A stretch of DNA of 64,000 bases, from contig CP136066.1 of the NCBI GenBank assembly GCA_032622095.1, positions 207,474,978 to 207,538,977 of the forward strand, read 5' to 3'. The translations under genes and the position numbers were made by a program. The DNA is from Siphonodentalium dalli. Taxonomy: Eukaryota > Mollusca > Scaphopoda > Gadilida > Siphonodentaliidae. Each line of letters opens with the position of its first letter. Within the stretch, counting starts at the first letter, position 1. Positions 12,127 to 23,254 of this stretch are shown piece by piece. The notes below the pieces were generated by a model. The model saw only the letters and a program-made list of their open reading frames with translations, had not been told where the DNA came from and did no database searches.

Positions 12127-12621
12127 GGTATATATATAATGCCAGGCAAATTTGCGAGTGTGTGAACATGACTTATAGTAGAGCAAGTACAATCATTTAT
12201 TTGCTGGGAAAAGACATTGCTGCTGTGCCATATCTGCTATATATATATGAACATATTACACTTTCCTAAAGGAGTGTTCAGACGAGTTTGTTGCATTGAA
12301 ATTGGATTAGAGACTAACAATAAAACTAAGGCATTCAGTGTCCGTTATACTAAGAGATTCTATTTTCACCTTATATGGTGTGCATCATTACGTTTCTTGT
12401 TTTCAATAGATGAAAGATGGCGATTGTCTTCGAAGCGAAGGAGAATCAACTTGTATTTATGGCCAATTTATTCTGGACCCAACTTCCCATTTTCTGTTAA
12501 AAGAGCAGATGAAGTCTAGACACAAGTATCACTTGGGTAGTTTTACTATTTTTATTATAGTTTATTCATAAAACTAGTTTAATCACCAACTAATTTATGC
12601 GGATTGTCGTAATTATAAGTA

Positions 12622-12706
12622 ATCTGTCGGCATATAGAAGTGTATGATGCCGAACTACATACTTAGTATGTAATTCGGCATCAGACATTTCTATATGCCG
12701 ACAGAT
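12622..12706. repeat. 85-bp near-perfect palindrome
   Basis: ATCTGTCGGCATATAGAAG on the left pairs with TTCTATATGCCGACAGAT on the right, and TGATGCCGAA pairs with TTCGGCATCA nearer the centre. The loop is about 19 bases. It could be a collapsed MITE or a hairpin RNA source; flanks show no clear target duplication. Confidence 0.85.
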
Positions 12707-14469
12707 GCATCAAAAATGATGCTGATTGCATATATCAAACTTATTAGCTGCAAATATTTATAGGAAGCTCTGTGTTATAATGCAATGTACGCACCCGTGT
12801 GAACTGTTAAAGGAATATTATTCTGAAAATGTTTTAGTATTTTCTTTCAATATACATATATTATATAATTAAAATGTTCAATTTGCCCAAATAATCTTGT
12901 GCTTGATCTCTAATTTTGTTTTTATAATGGAGAAATTTTTTTTTCCGAAGAATGCCGAATATCTCTTGTTGTAGACAAAGTCATGTGATTGAAGCCACAT
13001 GATCATCGGTCGGTGCAGTCACATGATTTAACACGTGACAATGACGTAGCGATTAGGGGAGTTCCCATTACTATCAATCTTCTACGATTTTCAACTTCTT
13101 ATTCATATTTGAATTTATACCAATTTGTCACTGCCTTATATGCTGTTTGCCAGTTTATCTACGTATATAAAGCATTGGGCATATATTATATCTACCTCTT
13201 TGTGTCAATTACGCATAACAATAGAATTATAAAATATATAAACTTTGGTCATGGTTCTTTGAACTTCCAATTATAATATAACACTTTTTGAAGAAGGATA
13301 ATAATCCGGTTTAATAAGTAATCAAGCTCAAACGCCCTTTATGCGCACCATATCGGGAATAGGCTTAACAATAAACACTCTTTATTGAGTCATGGTAACT
13401 CGACTAATTGGGACTCAACCATTTACATCAATACACGTAAATAAATGTACACAAACGTTCGATATATATGCTCCATATACCTGTCAAAGTCATAGCAGAG
13501 TCATTTCCGGTTTATTAAGCACTTTTTATTCGCACCATATCAGGAATACGCTTAACATGGAGCGCTCTTTATTGAGTCATGGTGAATGAAAGTGGGGACT
13601 CGACTAAGAATAGTTGTCATCGTGAATATTTACTAAATTATTCATCAATATACTCCCCACAATTTTATGTTAAAGTAACCATGCCCAACTAGTAAAATTA
13701 AACGCTCTTTATTTGATATATGCATTCGCTTTTTATTTTTGATTGGATATACTAAATTTATATTCTTTACGGGAGTTGACGTTTTTCTTGGGATGGTATT
13801 CTCGTCGGTGGACATGTTATTTAATGTAGGTGTTGCGTCTCTTCTGAAGTTCTGAGTTGTCATCGGTAGCCACTGTTGGGGCCTAGTGTTTTAAAGTGTG
13901 CTCAAAACAGCTTTTTTCGAAGTGGACGTAAGAAATTCTGGACCATTTTGTCTGCAACCACTTTAATAGTTTCTGATTTTGCGTAACAGGTTTCCCACAC
14001 AAATCCCGCCAAATGTCACATATAAACGAACATCGTTTGGTAATGAATGTAGAATTATACCTAATTGAGAGTCACTTTACCGGCCACAGCCGAAAACACT
14101 GCATTTATTTGGCATTGTCACGAATGAATGAACGAAAAATGATTGTGAATATACGGGACACTCAGGGCATATATAAGGAACATCGTGAACACGCATCGGA
14201 ATAGAGTTCACATGTCGCTCTTGTTTTTATAAGCTTTATTTTCACCTACCGCTCAATCGGCCTTCCATATTTTTGTCAAGACAATACCTTTCCAACAGCA
14301 CTTATGACAAATTACACCAGGTGAAGATAACTCACCGGACGATGACAATTCACCATGTATACACAATTTTATTGTCATGCGTGCCCCTTAGTGATTCCAT
14401 TACACTCACGCGCTCATGTTGATTCCACATTTTACATCGCCACTCAGATGATACAATAGGTAGACACAA
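12707..14469. other. Gene-free stretch with a recurring AACGCTCTTTATT motif
   Basis: No supported gene. Two related segments (about 13330-13420 and 13516-13605) share CGCACCATATCRGGAATA, then GCTTAACA, then CTCTTTATTGAGTCATGG and GGGGACTCGAC-like ends, about 185 bp apart. The core AACGCTCTTTATT also appears at 13698 and in distant places (16452, 16493, 28027, 28070, 47597). Confidence 0.5.
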
Positions 14470-14473
14470 TTAA

Positions 14474-14865
14474 CCCTTTACCCAACAAACCGGCCAAAAC
14501 CGGCCAAATAAAGCTTCAACAGCCTAAAATATCTTGGGTCTGTCTCAATAAAACCATACAAATATGGATATCATTGGAACCGGCTCATTGACCACATTGT
14601 GATGGTTACAGTTATGCCCTGTGCCAATGCATTCTCTTATATATGCGAGTCGACCATAGGTCGCCTCGCATATATAAGAGAATGCATTGGCCTAAAAAAA
14701 ATCTTTTTTTAACACTTTTTACCATTTTTGCTTACATTCTTTAACAATTTTATAATTTTTAATGTGTTAAGCCAATGCATTCTCTTATATATGCGAGGCG
14801 ACCTATGGTCGACTCGCATATATAAGAGAATGCATTGGCACAGGGCTGTTCTGTTGGGTAAAGGG
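14474..14865. mobile_element. piggyBac-like MITE, family A, copy 1
   Basis: TTAA (14470-14473) is followed by CCCTTTACCCAACAAACCGG, and the element ends CTGTTGGGTAAAGGG before TTAA (14866-14869). Inside are two 75-bp hairpins in opposite orientation (about 14625-14695 and 14770-14845), each built from CCAATGCATTCTCTTATATA and its complement, separated by an AT-rich spacer. A CCGGCCAAAACCGGCC repeat lies near the left end. TTAA duplication and C-rich ends fit piggyBac-type mobilisation in trans. Confidence 0.9.
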
Positions 14866-15418
14866 TTAACTCCGATTTCGTATTTTTAATTAGTTTACTC
14901 ATTTGACTTCATATGAGGATTTGCGATGGAGATAGCCGACAACCGGTGGGGGTATAATTTATATATTTCTTGGCTTATTTATTACGCGATTGTTATGGGA
15001 CTTGGATCATTGTGATCACAATAGGGGTGGCTTTCCGATAGTGTTTTGTTGTATTCATCAGGATAGCAATCCTTTAACACAACCAACGGATTTTGACAAC
15101 GCAACATACAGACCAATGCAATAGATACAACGAATTTGTCTGAATGCTACTTAACACGGTACATCTGACCCAATACTTTGATGTTGAGTAAGATCTAGAA
15201 GTAAAAATATCGTAAAGGAATACTTACTGTCAAGGCCTTCATCACCTATCTGGCAGTATTCCAGAGAAATTTGAGATAATGTAGAACTCTTACTCAAACC
15301 CTGAAATCAAATTCATATCACATGCGTAAATAGAGGATCTCTAATAAGTCACAATTCTATACAAAATTTATTAATCAAATTTAGTGGATGAGGTTAATAA
15401 ATTTCATATTAAATTGCG

Positions 15419-15778
15419 ATGAATTTGAGATCCTTTTTATCAGATAATCACACTTTAACAAGGAAAAACGATCTTGAAACGGCTGGGGCTAAAACAAAAA
15501 TATTGAATTCCTTATCACAACCAAAGAGGAAGTCAAGACACCTTCAAGAAAAAATATCGTCTCCCGTAGAGTCAAAACATGTCAGGCCACAGAAATTTTA
15601 TCAGTTGCTTTATGAATATCAGGGGAAAAAATCTCTAGTTGGAAGAGTGGCGGGGAAACAAAACAAGCAGGTCATGACATACCGATTTATGATTTTCCTG
15701 CTGATTGCAAATTTCATATCTGGGCAATTCCACGTGACTGACATTACATTCAAAGAACTTTTTCCAGATTCATTGTGA
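15419..15778 (+). CDS. Uncharacterised open reading frame, doubtful
   Basis: A 119-codon frame with a basic middle (QPKRKSRHLQEK) and a hydrophobic segment near the C-terminus (FMIFLLIANFISG). I do not recognise it. One copy of the dispersed GTGACTGACATTACA motif lies inside it and is read as VTDIT, which suggests the frame is incidental to repeat sequence. There are no convincing splice sites or homology clues. It is listed only because the composition is less repetitive than its surroundings. Confidence 0.12.
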   Translation: MNLRSFLSDNHTLTRKNDLETAGAKTKILNSLSQPKRKSRHLQEKISSPVESKHVRPQKFYQLLYEYQGKKSLVGRVAGKQNKQVMTYRFMIFLLIANFISGQFHVTDITFKELFPDSL

Positions 15779-18044
15779 TGACATGAGCAACATTTATAAA
15801 CATAAAATCTTACTTCTATGTGTGATGTTGGCTTGTGCCAGGGTGCACCCAAAAATGTGCATTATTCTGAATTTAGTCAAGCGATGATAAAATGGTATCG
15901 TTCAATGTTAGCGTGACTGACATTACATGAAAATATCCAGGCACAGTGCCAACTTGTTTTCAAATTAAATTTGTCTTAAATTTACAAAGACTTGTATAAT
16001 ATTCTTTGTTAATTTTTCATGGTAGATATTTCAAGATAATGTAAAAGCAAAATTTAAGCTTAGAAATAACATGAAATATTTGTTGTTGTCCAAAGTACGC
16101 GTGACTGACATTACACTAATTTCGTGACTGACATTACGCTATGAAATATATCAAATATTTCCAACAGTTTCCAATCCAAATGAGTAATTAGTGCCCTACC
16201 AATCATATTTTATGGGGTTTAAATGCATTTAAAGGCACGGGAGGCCTTAGTTGTCGAAAATATTCATATTTGTTTCAATCACCGTAAACAGAAAAATATT
16301 AAAACGCACACAGTTTCGTTCATATATACCATGACCATCGCGTAAACAGCATGCTATCATAAAGACCTACTGTATTTTACCTAAGCAAGAGCCTGATTGT
16401 GTTACAGAAGACAGCACAGTGTTACTGGCTAATCACACACAAATTATATAAACGCTCTTTATTAGTTCCATATCAGGAATTCAGCAACAAAGAACGCTCT
16501 TTATGTTTACCATCATAATATAAACAAACACCAGGAAAGTAACTTTTTATGCTTTTGTTTACATAACAATGGTCAAACATATGACAATAACATACTGTTT
16601 ATGCGATATTTCTTATTTGTGTACGGCCTCCCGTACCTTTAATATATTTTATTACCATATACAGCACATGAACATGGCATTGACTAATATAGGCGTGACT
16701 GACATTACACAAAATTATCCAAGATACATGGTAACTGGATTTCAAATTTAAGTTGTTTTTCTTTTTCAAATAATTTAATATAAACACCTTTTTCAATTTT
16801 TATAGTTGGTATTTCAAAAAAAAATTATGGACAGACTAATCTGTCTGTGTATGATATTATGTTATTGAATTTGTGCCTAACATTAGCCTATGAAAAAAAA
16901 GAACAAAATATCAGTTCTACATTCTCAATTACCTTTTGCACAAGTTTTTCAGACAATAGCGTTTGGAGACCGGGTGATGGGAAGCTGGTTTGCATCGGTT
17001 GTCTTACTTTGGCAAACATTTTCAAGAAATATTTCATGCCTATGACATTTCAGTTGAAAATTTCACACCAAATGTAGGCTGAAATTTCCCCTGGAATAGT
17101 TTATTTACCAGTATTTAGTGAGATATATTTTGTTTTTATACAAGTTGAATAAATAAATAAGTGGATAAGAATCGTCATTGTATGGCAGCCTCCCGAGAAA
17201 AATGATAGCATAATACTGTGGACTTTCTCGTAGAAGTTGAACAACTCACTAGCCACAACAAAAGTCTGAGCACACTGTTCATTATACCTGGGGACATGAA
17301 TTTCCGAATATATAACCAAGCTGATAATTTTCAGCCCACTTGTAGTTAGAGCTGTAACAATGCAGAAGTTCACGTTGCAATGCACATCACAATGTTTATG
17401 CTTCGATGTGGTGCACACCACGATGCACAATTGCTAGTTGTCACTATATCTATAAATTAATTCAGCCTCATTGTAGGGATCAAATGGCTCATTGCCCAAA
17501 TGGTAACCAACCTGATTCATGCAATTAGGAAGGGTAATTACCTACTCTCTCTTTCTCATTGATGATATTGATGTCACTCTTGGAAATAAATGTTGAGAAA
17601 CTGAATTCTTGAGTGTTGTTTGAAAGCATGTGATGAGTTTTGGATGCAAAAGTATGTTTTTCATACATTCAATGCTCACAAACATCACGAGAACAGTATT
17701 CAAAATTACGAGTTGTAGATGCAACTATATCATAATATGCAACTGCATATGTTTACAAATCCAATTACTAGTATGTTTTCTTACAAGATTTTTATGTTGT
17801 CTACCAGAATAGGAACAAATTGCAAAATGTGACTGACATTACATGCCGTGACTGACATTACATGTGACTGACATTACATATTTCAACTCTTGCTAGCGGT
17901 CAACTTAGACATCGAATGGTGCTTATTTTGAACACAGACGTTCAGGCTCAGGTATATTGAGCGTATCTAAGATATGGTTGTTATATTGTCATACCTTATA
18001 GTTTTATAACAACAATGGTAGTATTTTCGTGACTGACATTACAT
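15734..18044 (+). repeat. Dispersed 15-base motif GTGACTGACATTACA, nine copies
   Basis: Copies start at 15734, 15913, 16101, 16124 (last base changed), 16695, 17829, 17848, 17864 and 18029, all on the plus strand. Three sit 16-19 bp apart at 17829-17879. Sequence around the 15913 and 16695 copies is also similar over about 130 bp (GCG before the motif, then ATCCA, then TTTCAAAT, then GGTA/GATATTTCAA), so part of the pattern reflects an old duplicated unit. Between copies the DNA is AT-rich with no supported gene. Confidence 0.85.
16233..16638. mobile_element. piggyBac-like MITE, family E
   Basis: TTAA (16229-16232) precedes AGGCACGGGAGGCC, and GGCCTCCCGTACCT precedes TTAA (16639-16642). The terminal inverted repeat is 14 bp with one mismatch. 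At 406 bp and without a coding frame it is a deletion derivative of a TTAA-specific transposon. Confidence 0.75.
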
Positions 18045-19964
18045 ATAGTACGTAGATTTCTGAAAATAATTTTTCCCAAATGGACATCAGGCACAGGAAT
18101 ATAAACCCAAGATGTGTTATAGCGTGCATCGACCTATTTAAATACTGAAATACTGCAGGCCAATCTTAAATAATTGTTTCTATTTGCTCAATTACTTACA
18201 AGCCACTTTGGGCATTTATTTTAGTCGCAAATGTGGGTTAACAATGGCATATGCTTTCATCACTAAAACGATGAATATGAGAGAGAGAACAACTGTTTTC
18301 AATAACTTGAATACCATAACTATCAGATTTTCAAACTGTTTAGTCAATATTCAAGATTTAATTTTTTCACAAATTTCATTCTCCGTCGTGGAATTGCCCA
18401 TCTTCACTTCAAATAAGTTTTTTGTGAATAAAAATAAATAAAACCAACACATTTAATATCTCAATTATTCTCATTTTCCAAAGATATTATGACTGATAGA
18501 ATGGTTTGGTGAGAAGATTTACAAAAACCGAACACAATGGCAGCATTTTTTTGGTGAAAAGTTTGGTAAAAAAGTTGTAAACAAACTAATTAAATTGGCA
18601 TCGCCTCACCAAATTTTTAGTCATGAATTATCTCCCTTTTTTCAAAAATGAGGCACAGTTTACTATTAATACAATTCAGTATCACCAAATCTTTTGTTAG
18701 TCCAGCTGAAAGGAAGTGCAATTTCTGAATGAGCAACAAATCTCAGCGCCACCATAAACAAATCCTACACTCTCTCGGCACTCGTTAGTCATACTCGGAG
18801 ATACAACTCAAATCTTTTATCCTCAATGTACCATCACGACATCACAACAAACAAAAGAATATGTTTATGTCTATAATAGTAACATATCACCAGGCCTTTA
18901 GATTTGTGTAATTTGGGGACACAGCCTTCGAAATTAGGAAAAATGTCTCACAGCAAATTTAATGCTGTGGCGTTATATGTTCCACATGTTGCCATGGTAT
19001 TTCCCACAGCATTGCGATTTGCCATGGCCAATTTCGAGGACTGGAGACATCAGGTTTGGTCTTGTATTTGGGGACATCAGGTACGATCTTAAAGAGGATA
19101 AAATGTCGAAATTTAGAATAAAAAAACTTTAAATCCATACATTAGATATCCGAGAATGATCGATTCCATGATAATTTTTCATTGATATTATGTGTAATCA
19201 TTTTAGAATAATATTGAATCTCAGTGCAAGAGGTATTTAAATCTAATAATTACATTTTATGTTTATTTTAACCACATTTTCATATTTTGGGCACAGCGTT
19301 TATCAACTTAAATTTAGGGGAATATAAAGAAAGGGACAAGCCTAGAGGGCGACTTGGGAGACAAGTTCTTCTAAAATGTGCCACTTTTCCCTATTTTTGA
19401 CCCAGGGAGAAGTAACTTTTCTCTCATATACCAGTATGCATATGTCCCAACAACATAATTTGAGTATATTTACTGATTATAATTGTGTTCTTACTCACTA
19501 TAATGGTTTTATAAATGGACTCACATGTTGCATAATACTATTGGATCATAGAAGGGTGATGTTGGGGTGTAAATTGAACTTCAGTGATTGTTATCTTTCC
19601 CTGATTACAGTCCACTTCTCCCTAAAAACCAAACAGTGACTTCTCCCAATTAGAAACCTCTAGGCCGGTCCCTGTACAAAGGCCTGCATATCATATATTA
19701 CCTTGGCAAGAGTAGAGAGATCTCTTTGTCTTAGAGGCAGTCCCTGGATTTCTATTGATGTTAGACACGGTGAAACAGATAAGCATTCTTTGAGAGCGCG
19801 ACACAGCCTGTATGTAATCTCTTTTGATCGAATGGCAGGAGTCTTCTGCTTCTCGAGAATAGTTCTTCGGTTATCTGCAAGAGCGAAACAAAAATCAAAT
19901 TATTATGGTTTTGTTTATATTAATCAGAGGAGAGGTCTTAGCCACAATACTCTAGAGTGCCTAA
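18045..19964. other. Gene-free AT-rich stretch
   Basis: No exon, RNA gene or transposon end could be supported. Short frames here show no recognisable motifs. GGGGACA..CAGG-like short repeats occur around 18915-19085 (two copies of TTGGGGACA). Confidence 0.4.
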
Positions 19965-20134
19965 TGAGTAGGCCCCTGCGAATCGGATTTTTTTCTATCG
20001 AATCGAATACCGAATCGAATCAGGTAAATGGTATTCGATTTCGAATCGAATTTGAATCAGACATTGTGTCGACATGTGAGGAGTTCATAAACAAAAGTAA
20101 ATACTAATGAGAGAATTCATCGTACACACCGGCA

Positions 20135-20530
20135 TTAATCCCTTGCGTATAACTCTGCCAAAAATGGTCGGACAGAACCCAAGTTCGAACTTGACCTGTG
20201 TTTTGGTGGGAGAAAGTAATATACCAAATTTGGATTCATTCCGATAAACTATACTAAAGTTATCATCCGGACAACAAATTTCAAGGATTTTCTAAGTCAA
20301 AAAACGTCAAATAAGGGGCATAACTCCGGTGAAAATTGGCGGGCGGAACCCAAATTCGAACTTGAACTTACATTTCGGCTAATAAACCCACATACCAAAT
20401 TTTTATAATTTGGTTCACTCTAACTAAAGTTATCATCCGGAAACCAGGTTAACGGACGCCCGGACGGACGGACGGACGTCCGGACCAATACTATAATACG
20501 GCCGTTTTTTCAAACGGGCGTATAAAAATG
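20135..20530. repeat. Dispersed repeat with GGAC-rich end
   Basis: Two diverged tandem units of about 190 bp share AAATTGGCGGGCGGAACCCA-like and CATACCAAATTT segments and AAAGTTATCATCCGGA, ending in CGGACGGACGGACGG near 20460. A relative lies at 32505-32830. This style of repeat is common in molluscs and other marine invertebrates (general knowledge). Confidence 0.7.
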
Positions 20531-20748
20531 GAAGTGTCTGCTAACTCGAAGACTAAACCAAGTAAATGGTATGAACACTTTGATCGTCTGGACATTCCGA
20601 TGTGCCGTAATCTGGTAGAAGTTTGCAGCCATGTGCAGCTTGTAAACTATGTCGCAACATCACAGACATCAAAGTGATCACACCGCAGTCATTGAATGTG
20701 GGTCAATCATGCAGGTGTCAAGAATTGTTACACAGTCAGGTCAAGGAC

Positions 20749-20884
20749 GCCCACTGTTTGTGAATTTGCTACTAATGCATATAATATGATAACTATGTTG
20801 TAAACATGTCAGAAAGGAATAAACAGGGAAGATGTGGGTGTTTATGTTTTTAACGCCCACTGTTTGTGAATTTGCTACTAATGC
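20749..20884 (+). repeat. Direct repeat pair, 32 bp
   Basis: ACGCCCACTGTTTGTGAATT, continuing TTGCTACTAATGC, occurs at about 20749 and again at about 20853, roughly 103 bp apart. Perfect identity suggests a recent local duplication or replication slippage. The intervening sequence has no gene. Confidence 0.8.
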
Positions 20885-21150
20885 GACACTGCTGTATGCG
20901 TGGTTTTTAGCATGAAGTCTCTGATCTGTAGATATCATGACAATACACCTGGTCGCATTGGGGGAAAAGAATCGATAAAATTTGAATCCAGACAGCCAAT
21001 TTCGAATAAAATTTAATCACACACACCATATCGAATCGTATCACAGGACCCAAGCTTGACTTGGAATATGGATCTTGGAAATCAACAAAGCAGTGATAAC
21101 CTGTATATATTCATGTATCAGTATCATGCTTGAATAAGATATAAAAGAAT

Positions 21151-21581
21151 CAAGGCTGCAAATCGTGCGTCTGTCATTCGCAGAATGAGGTCCCCAGAGG
21201 GTGAATTTAGTGACGCTATCCCACATGGTGAGCTAACGTCACCAAATTTACCCTCTGGGAACCTGACTCTGCTTAGGCCTCAACTGCTATGGGAGACCTA
21301 GGATCAGATTGAAGTTCCCTAGTTGAAGTTGGTGATGTTCACCCATTAGTCACCTCAATTATGAATTTTATCTTAGGCAAATTAGGGGATACAGAAACTT
21401 CCCAGAAGGGAAAAAGTAACCAAAAACAATATTAATTTGAGACTGTAGATATCTCCCAGATGGTGAGTCCTAAGCAGAATGAGGTCCCCTGAGGGCTAAT
21501 TTGGGATGCGGGATGGCATCACTAAATTCTCCCTCAGGGAACCTCAATCTGCAAATGACAGACACACTATTTGCAGTCTTG
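21151..21581. mobile_element. hAT-like MITE (CAAGCCTG family), copy with perfect target duplication
   Basis: Starts CAAGGCTGCAAATCGTG and ends CACTATTTGCAGTCTTG, flanked by a perfect 8-bp duplication AAAAGAAT at 21143-21150 and 21582-21589. Internal inverted blocks GAGGTCCCCAGAGGGTGAAT and complements match other family members. It is non-coding. Confidence 0.88.
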
Positions 21582-21792
21582 AAAAGAATGTGAGTAATGA
21601 TACCATCAGGCCTTGGTACTGTGAAGTAGCTTCTGAATGTCACCGATTTCAAGCTCTTGTTTATCTTCAGTGTATTCAGTATTGGCTTCCAATCATTAGC
21701 CCTGAAATAAAAGGAAAATTATCAAATTATACAACCCAAAAACTGTGTACATGTATTCCTATATAAAAATGATAGAGCTCAATTATAGTATA

Positions 21793-21985
21793 CAGTAATG
21801 TCCTAAATAATCGACCCCTAAACCACACCAGAATTAAGGGAAATTTTTCAGGATTTAGTCGGAATATGGCTTATTGCCATTCATCGGAAAGCTCTTAGTG
21901 AGATCTTTCTCAACAAGCCATATTTCCGAATAAATCCTGAAAAATTTCCCATAATTCTACTGTGGTTAAAGGATCTAATACTTCG
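21793..21985. mobile_element. mariner/Tc1-like palindromic MITE, copy a
   Basis: After TA (21791-21792) comes CAGTAATGTCCTAAATAATC, then TTTTTCAGGATTTAGTCGGA and GCCATTCATCGGAAAGC. The second arm returns as AAGCCATATTTCCGAATAAA and AATTCTACTGTGGTTAAAGG, but the right terminus is eroded. TA target and CAGT start fit Tc1/mariner. Confidence 0.75.
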
Positions 21986-22957
21986 GCCATTAATGTAGCT
22001 TTTGGCCCTTGACCTGCTTCAGGGCTGAATTGGTTCATTCAAACCTCAGTTATCAACTAGGATTTTTTTTATAAATGACCAAGGCTCAAAATAAGTGGCC
22101 GGTCACGGTCATTGTCCGGCGAAAAATAGTTTATGTCCAGTGCACTTCTGTATCTGTCGGACATTTTGTCCAATGCAAATTTTTAAACAATCTGTGTCTA
22201 GCCAAATAGGAGATTGAAAGTAAAAAATAGTACTTTTTTAATTTCAGATCAATTCAGAGTGAATATAAATTATGTCGTATGTGAATTGCATGTTTATTTA
22301 CTAATCGAAGTAAAGTTTTAAAAATTTTGAAAACAAAAATAACATGGGTTTTTCCCAGGTGGCAATTGGGCGCTCACTAAAATGTGCACATCATTGACGA
22401 ATAATATGTTAATTGGAAATTTAAATACTGTCTTAAACAGTATATCTGAAAAATTACAGGCACCATTTTGAAATGACCAACACAATCCATTTGGTGCCTG
22501 TCGTTTTGACAGTCAGTACAAAAGAAATTATTTTGAGCCTTGTAAATGACAAAATAATACCACATAAGAATAATATATATCACATAAGAGTCAGCGGAGT
22601 AACAAAGGTTCCATGTTTTTTTCTATCTGATCACCCAACATCTTTAAAAGTTTACTGTAAATTGAGACACATAGCAGTTCAGTCATTTTCTTTCAGAAGT
22701 TAACACCCCTTGCTGAAAACGCCAACAAACAGGTATTGGAGTAACTCACCTACAAATCCAGATTTTTATATGGACAGGGACCCGTGGGGTTAGGAAATAG
22801 GACAGAAAGCCCGACAATTTATGTTTTAATAAGGTCTATCATTGACATTCAAACTATTCGTTGTTGTTATTGACAAAGCACAAGTTACCTGATAATATGT
22901 CCTGTGCACGATATACCGGGATATCGTGGTGATAGTTTCAACCTATCGCAATATTTT
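21986..22957. other. Gene-free stretch
   Basis: Nothing supported: AT-rich sequence with short spurious frames. A minisatellite follows directly. Confidence 0.4.
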
Positions 22958-23254
22958 AAATTGTATGAGTAGAGGGGGTATACCATATCTTTGTATAACC
23001 CACATTGTGTGAGTAGAGGGGGTATACCATATCTTTGTATAACCCACATTGTATGAGTAGAGGGGGTATACCATATCTTTGTAAAACCCACATTGTGTGA
23101 GTAGAGGGGGTATACCATATCTTTGTATAACCCACATTGTGTGAGTAGAGGGGGTATACCGTATCTTTGTATAACCCACATTGTGTGAGTAGAGGGGGTA
23201 TACCATATCTTTGTATAACCCACATTGTGTGAGTAGAGGGGGTATACCATACAG
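22958..23254. repeat. 44-bp minisatellite, about 6.5 units
   Basis: The unit is GAGTAGAGGGGGTATACCAT followed by ATCTTTGTATAACCCACATTGTGT. Because 44 is not divisible by three and the unit has no stop on the minus strand in any phase, all three minus-strand frames stay open across the array, giving overlapping 104-121-codon frames rich in YPLYSHNVG-like peptide. These are consequences of the repeat, not evidence of a protein. Copies differ at only a few positions. Confidence 0.93.

Larger units (their letters stand above)
19965..21055. mobile_element. Possible hAT-type remnant with AATCGAAT ends
   Basis: The left border reads GGCCCCTGCGAATCGG and then AATCGAAT-rich sequence to 20075; the right border has AATCGTATCACAGGACCC after AATCG-type sequence from 20965. 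These resemble the termini of the 8730-11375 element in composition, with loosely inverted ends (GGCCCCTG against CAGGACCC). No 8-bp target duplication is visible. The interior holds other repeats. Confidence 0.35.

Noticed and set aside
11651..12269. Overlapping 117- and 151-codon frames on opposite strands
   Set aside because: They cross the tRNA-like SINE head and simple T/G runs; the frames are incidental.
15419..15778. A confident secreted or membrane protein gene
   Set aside because: The frame has one hydrophobic segment but contains a copy of the dispersed motif and no splice or homology evidence; kept only as a doubtful entry.
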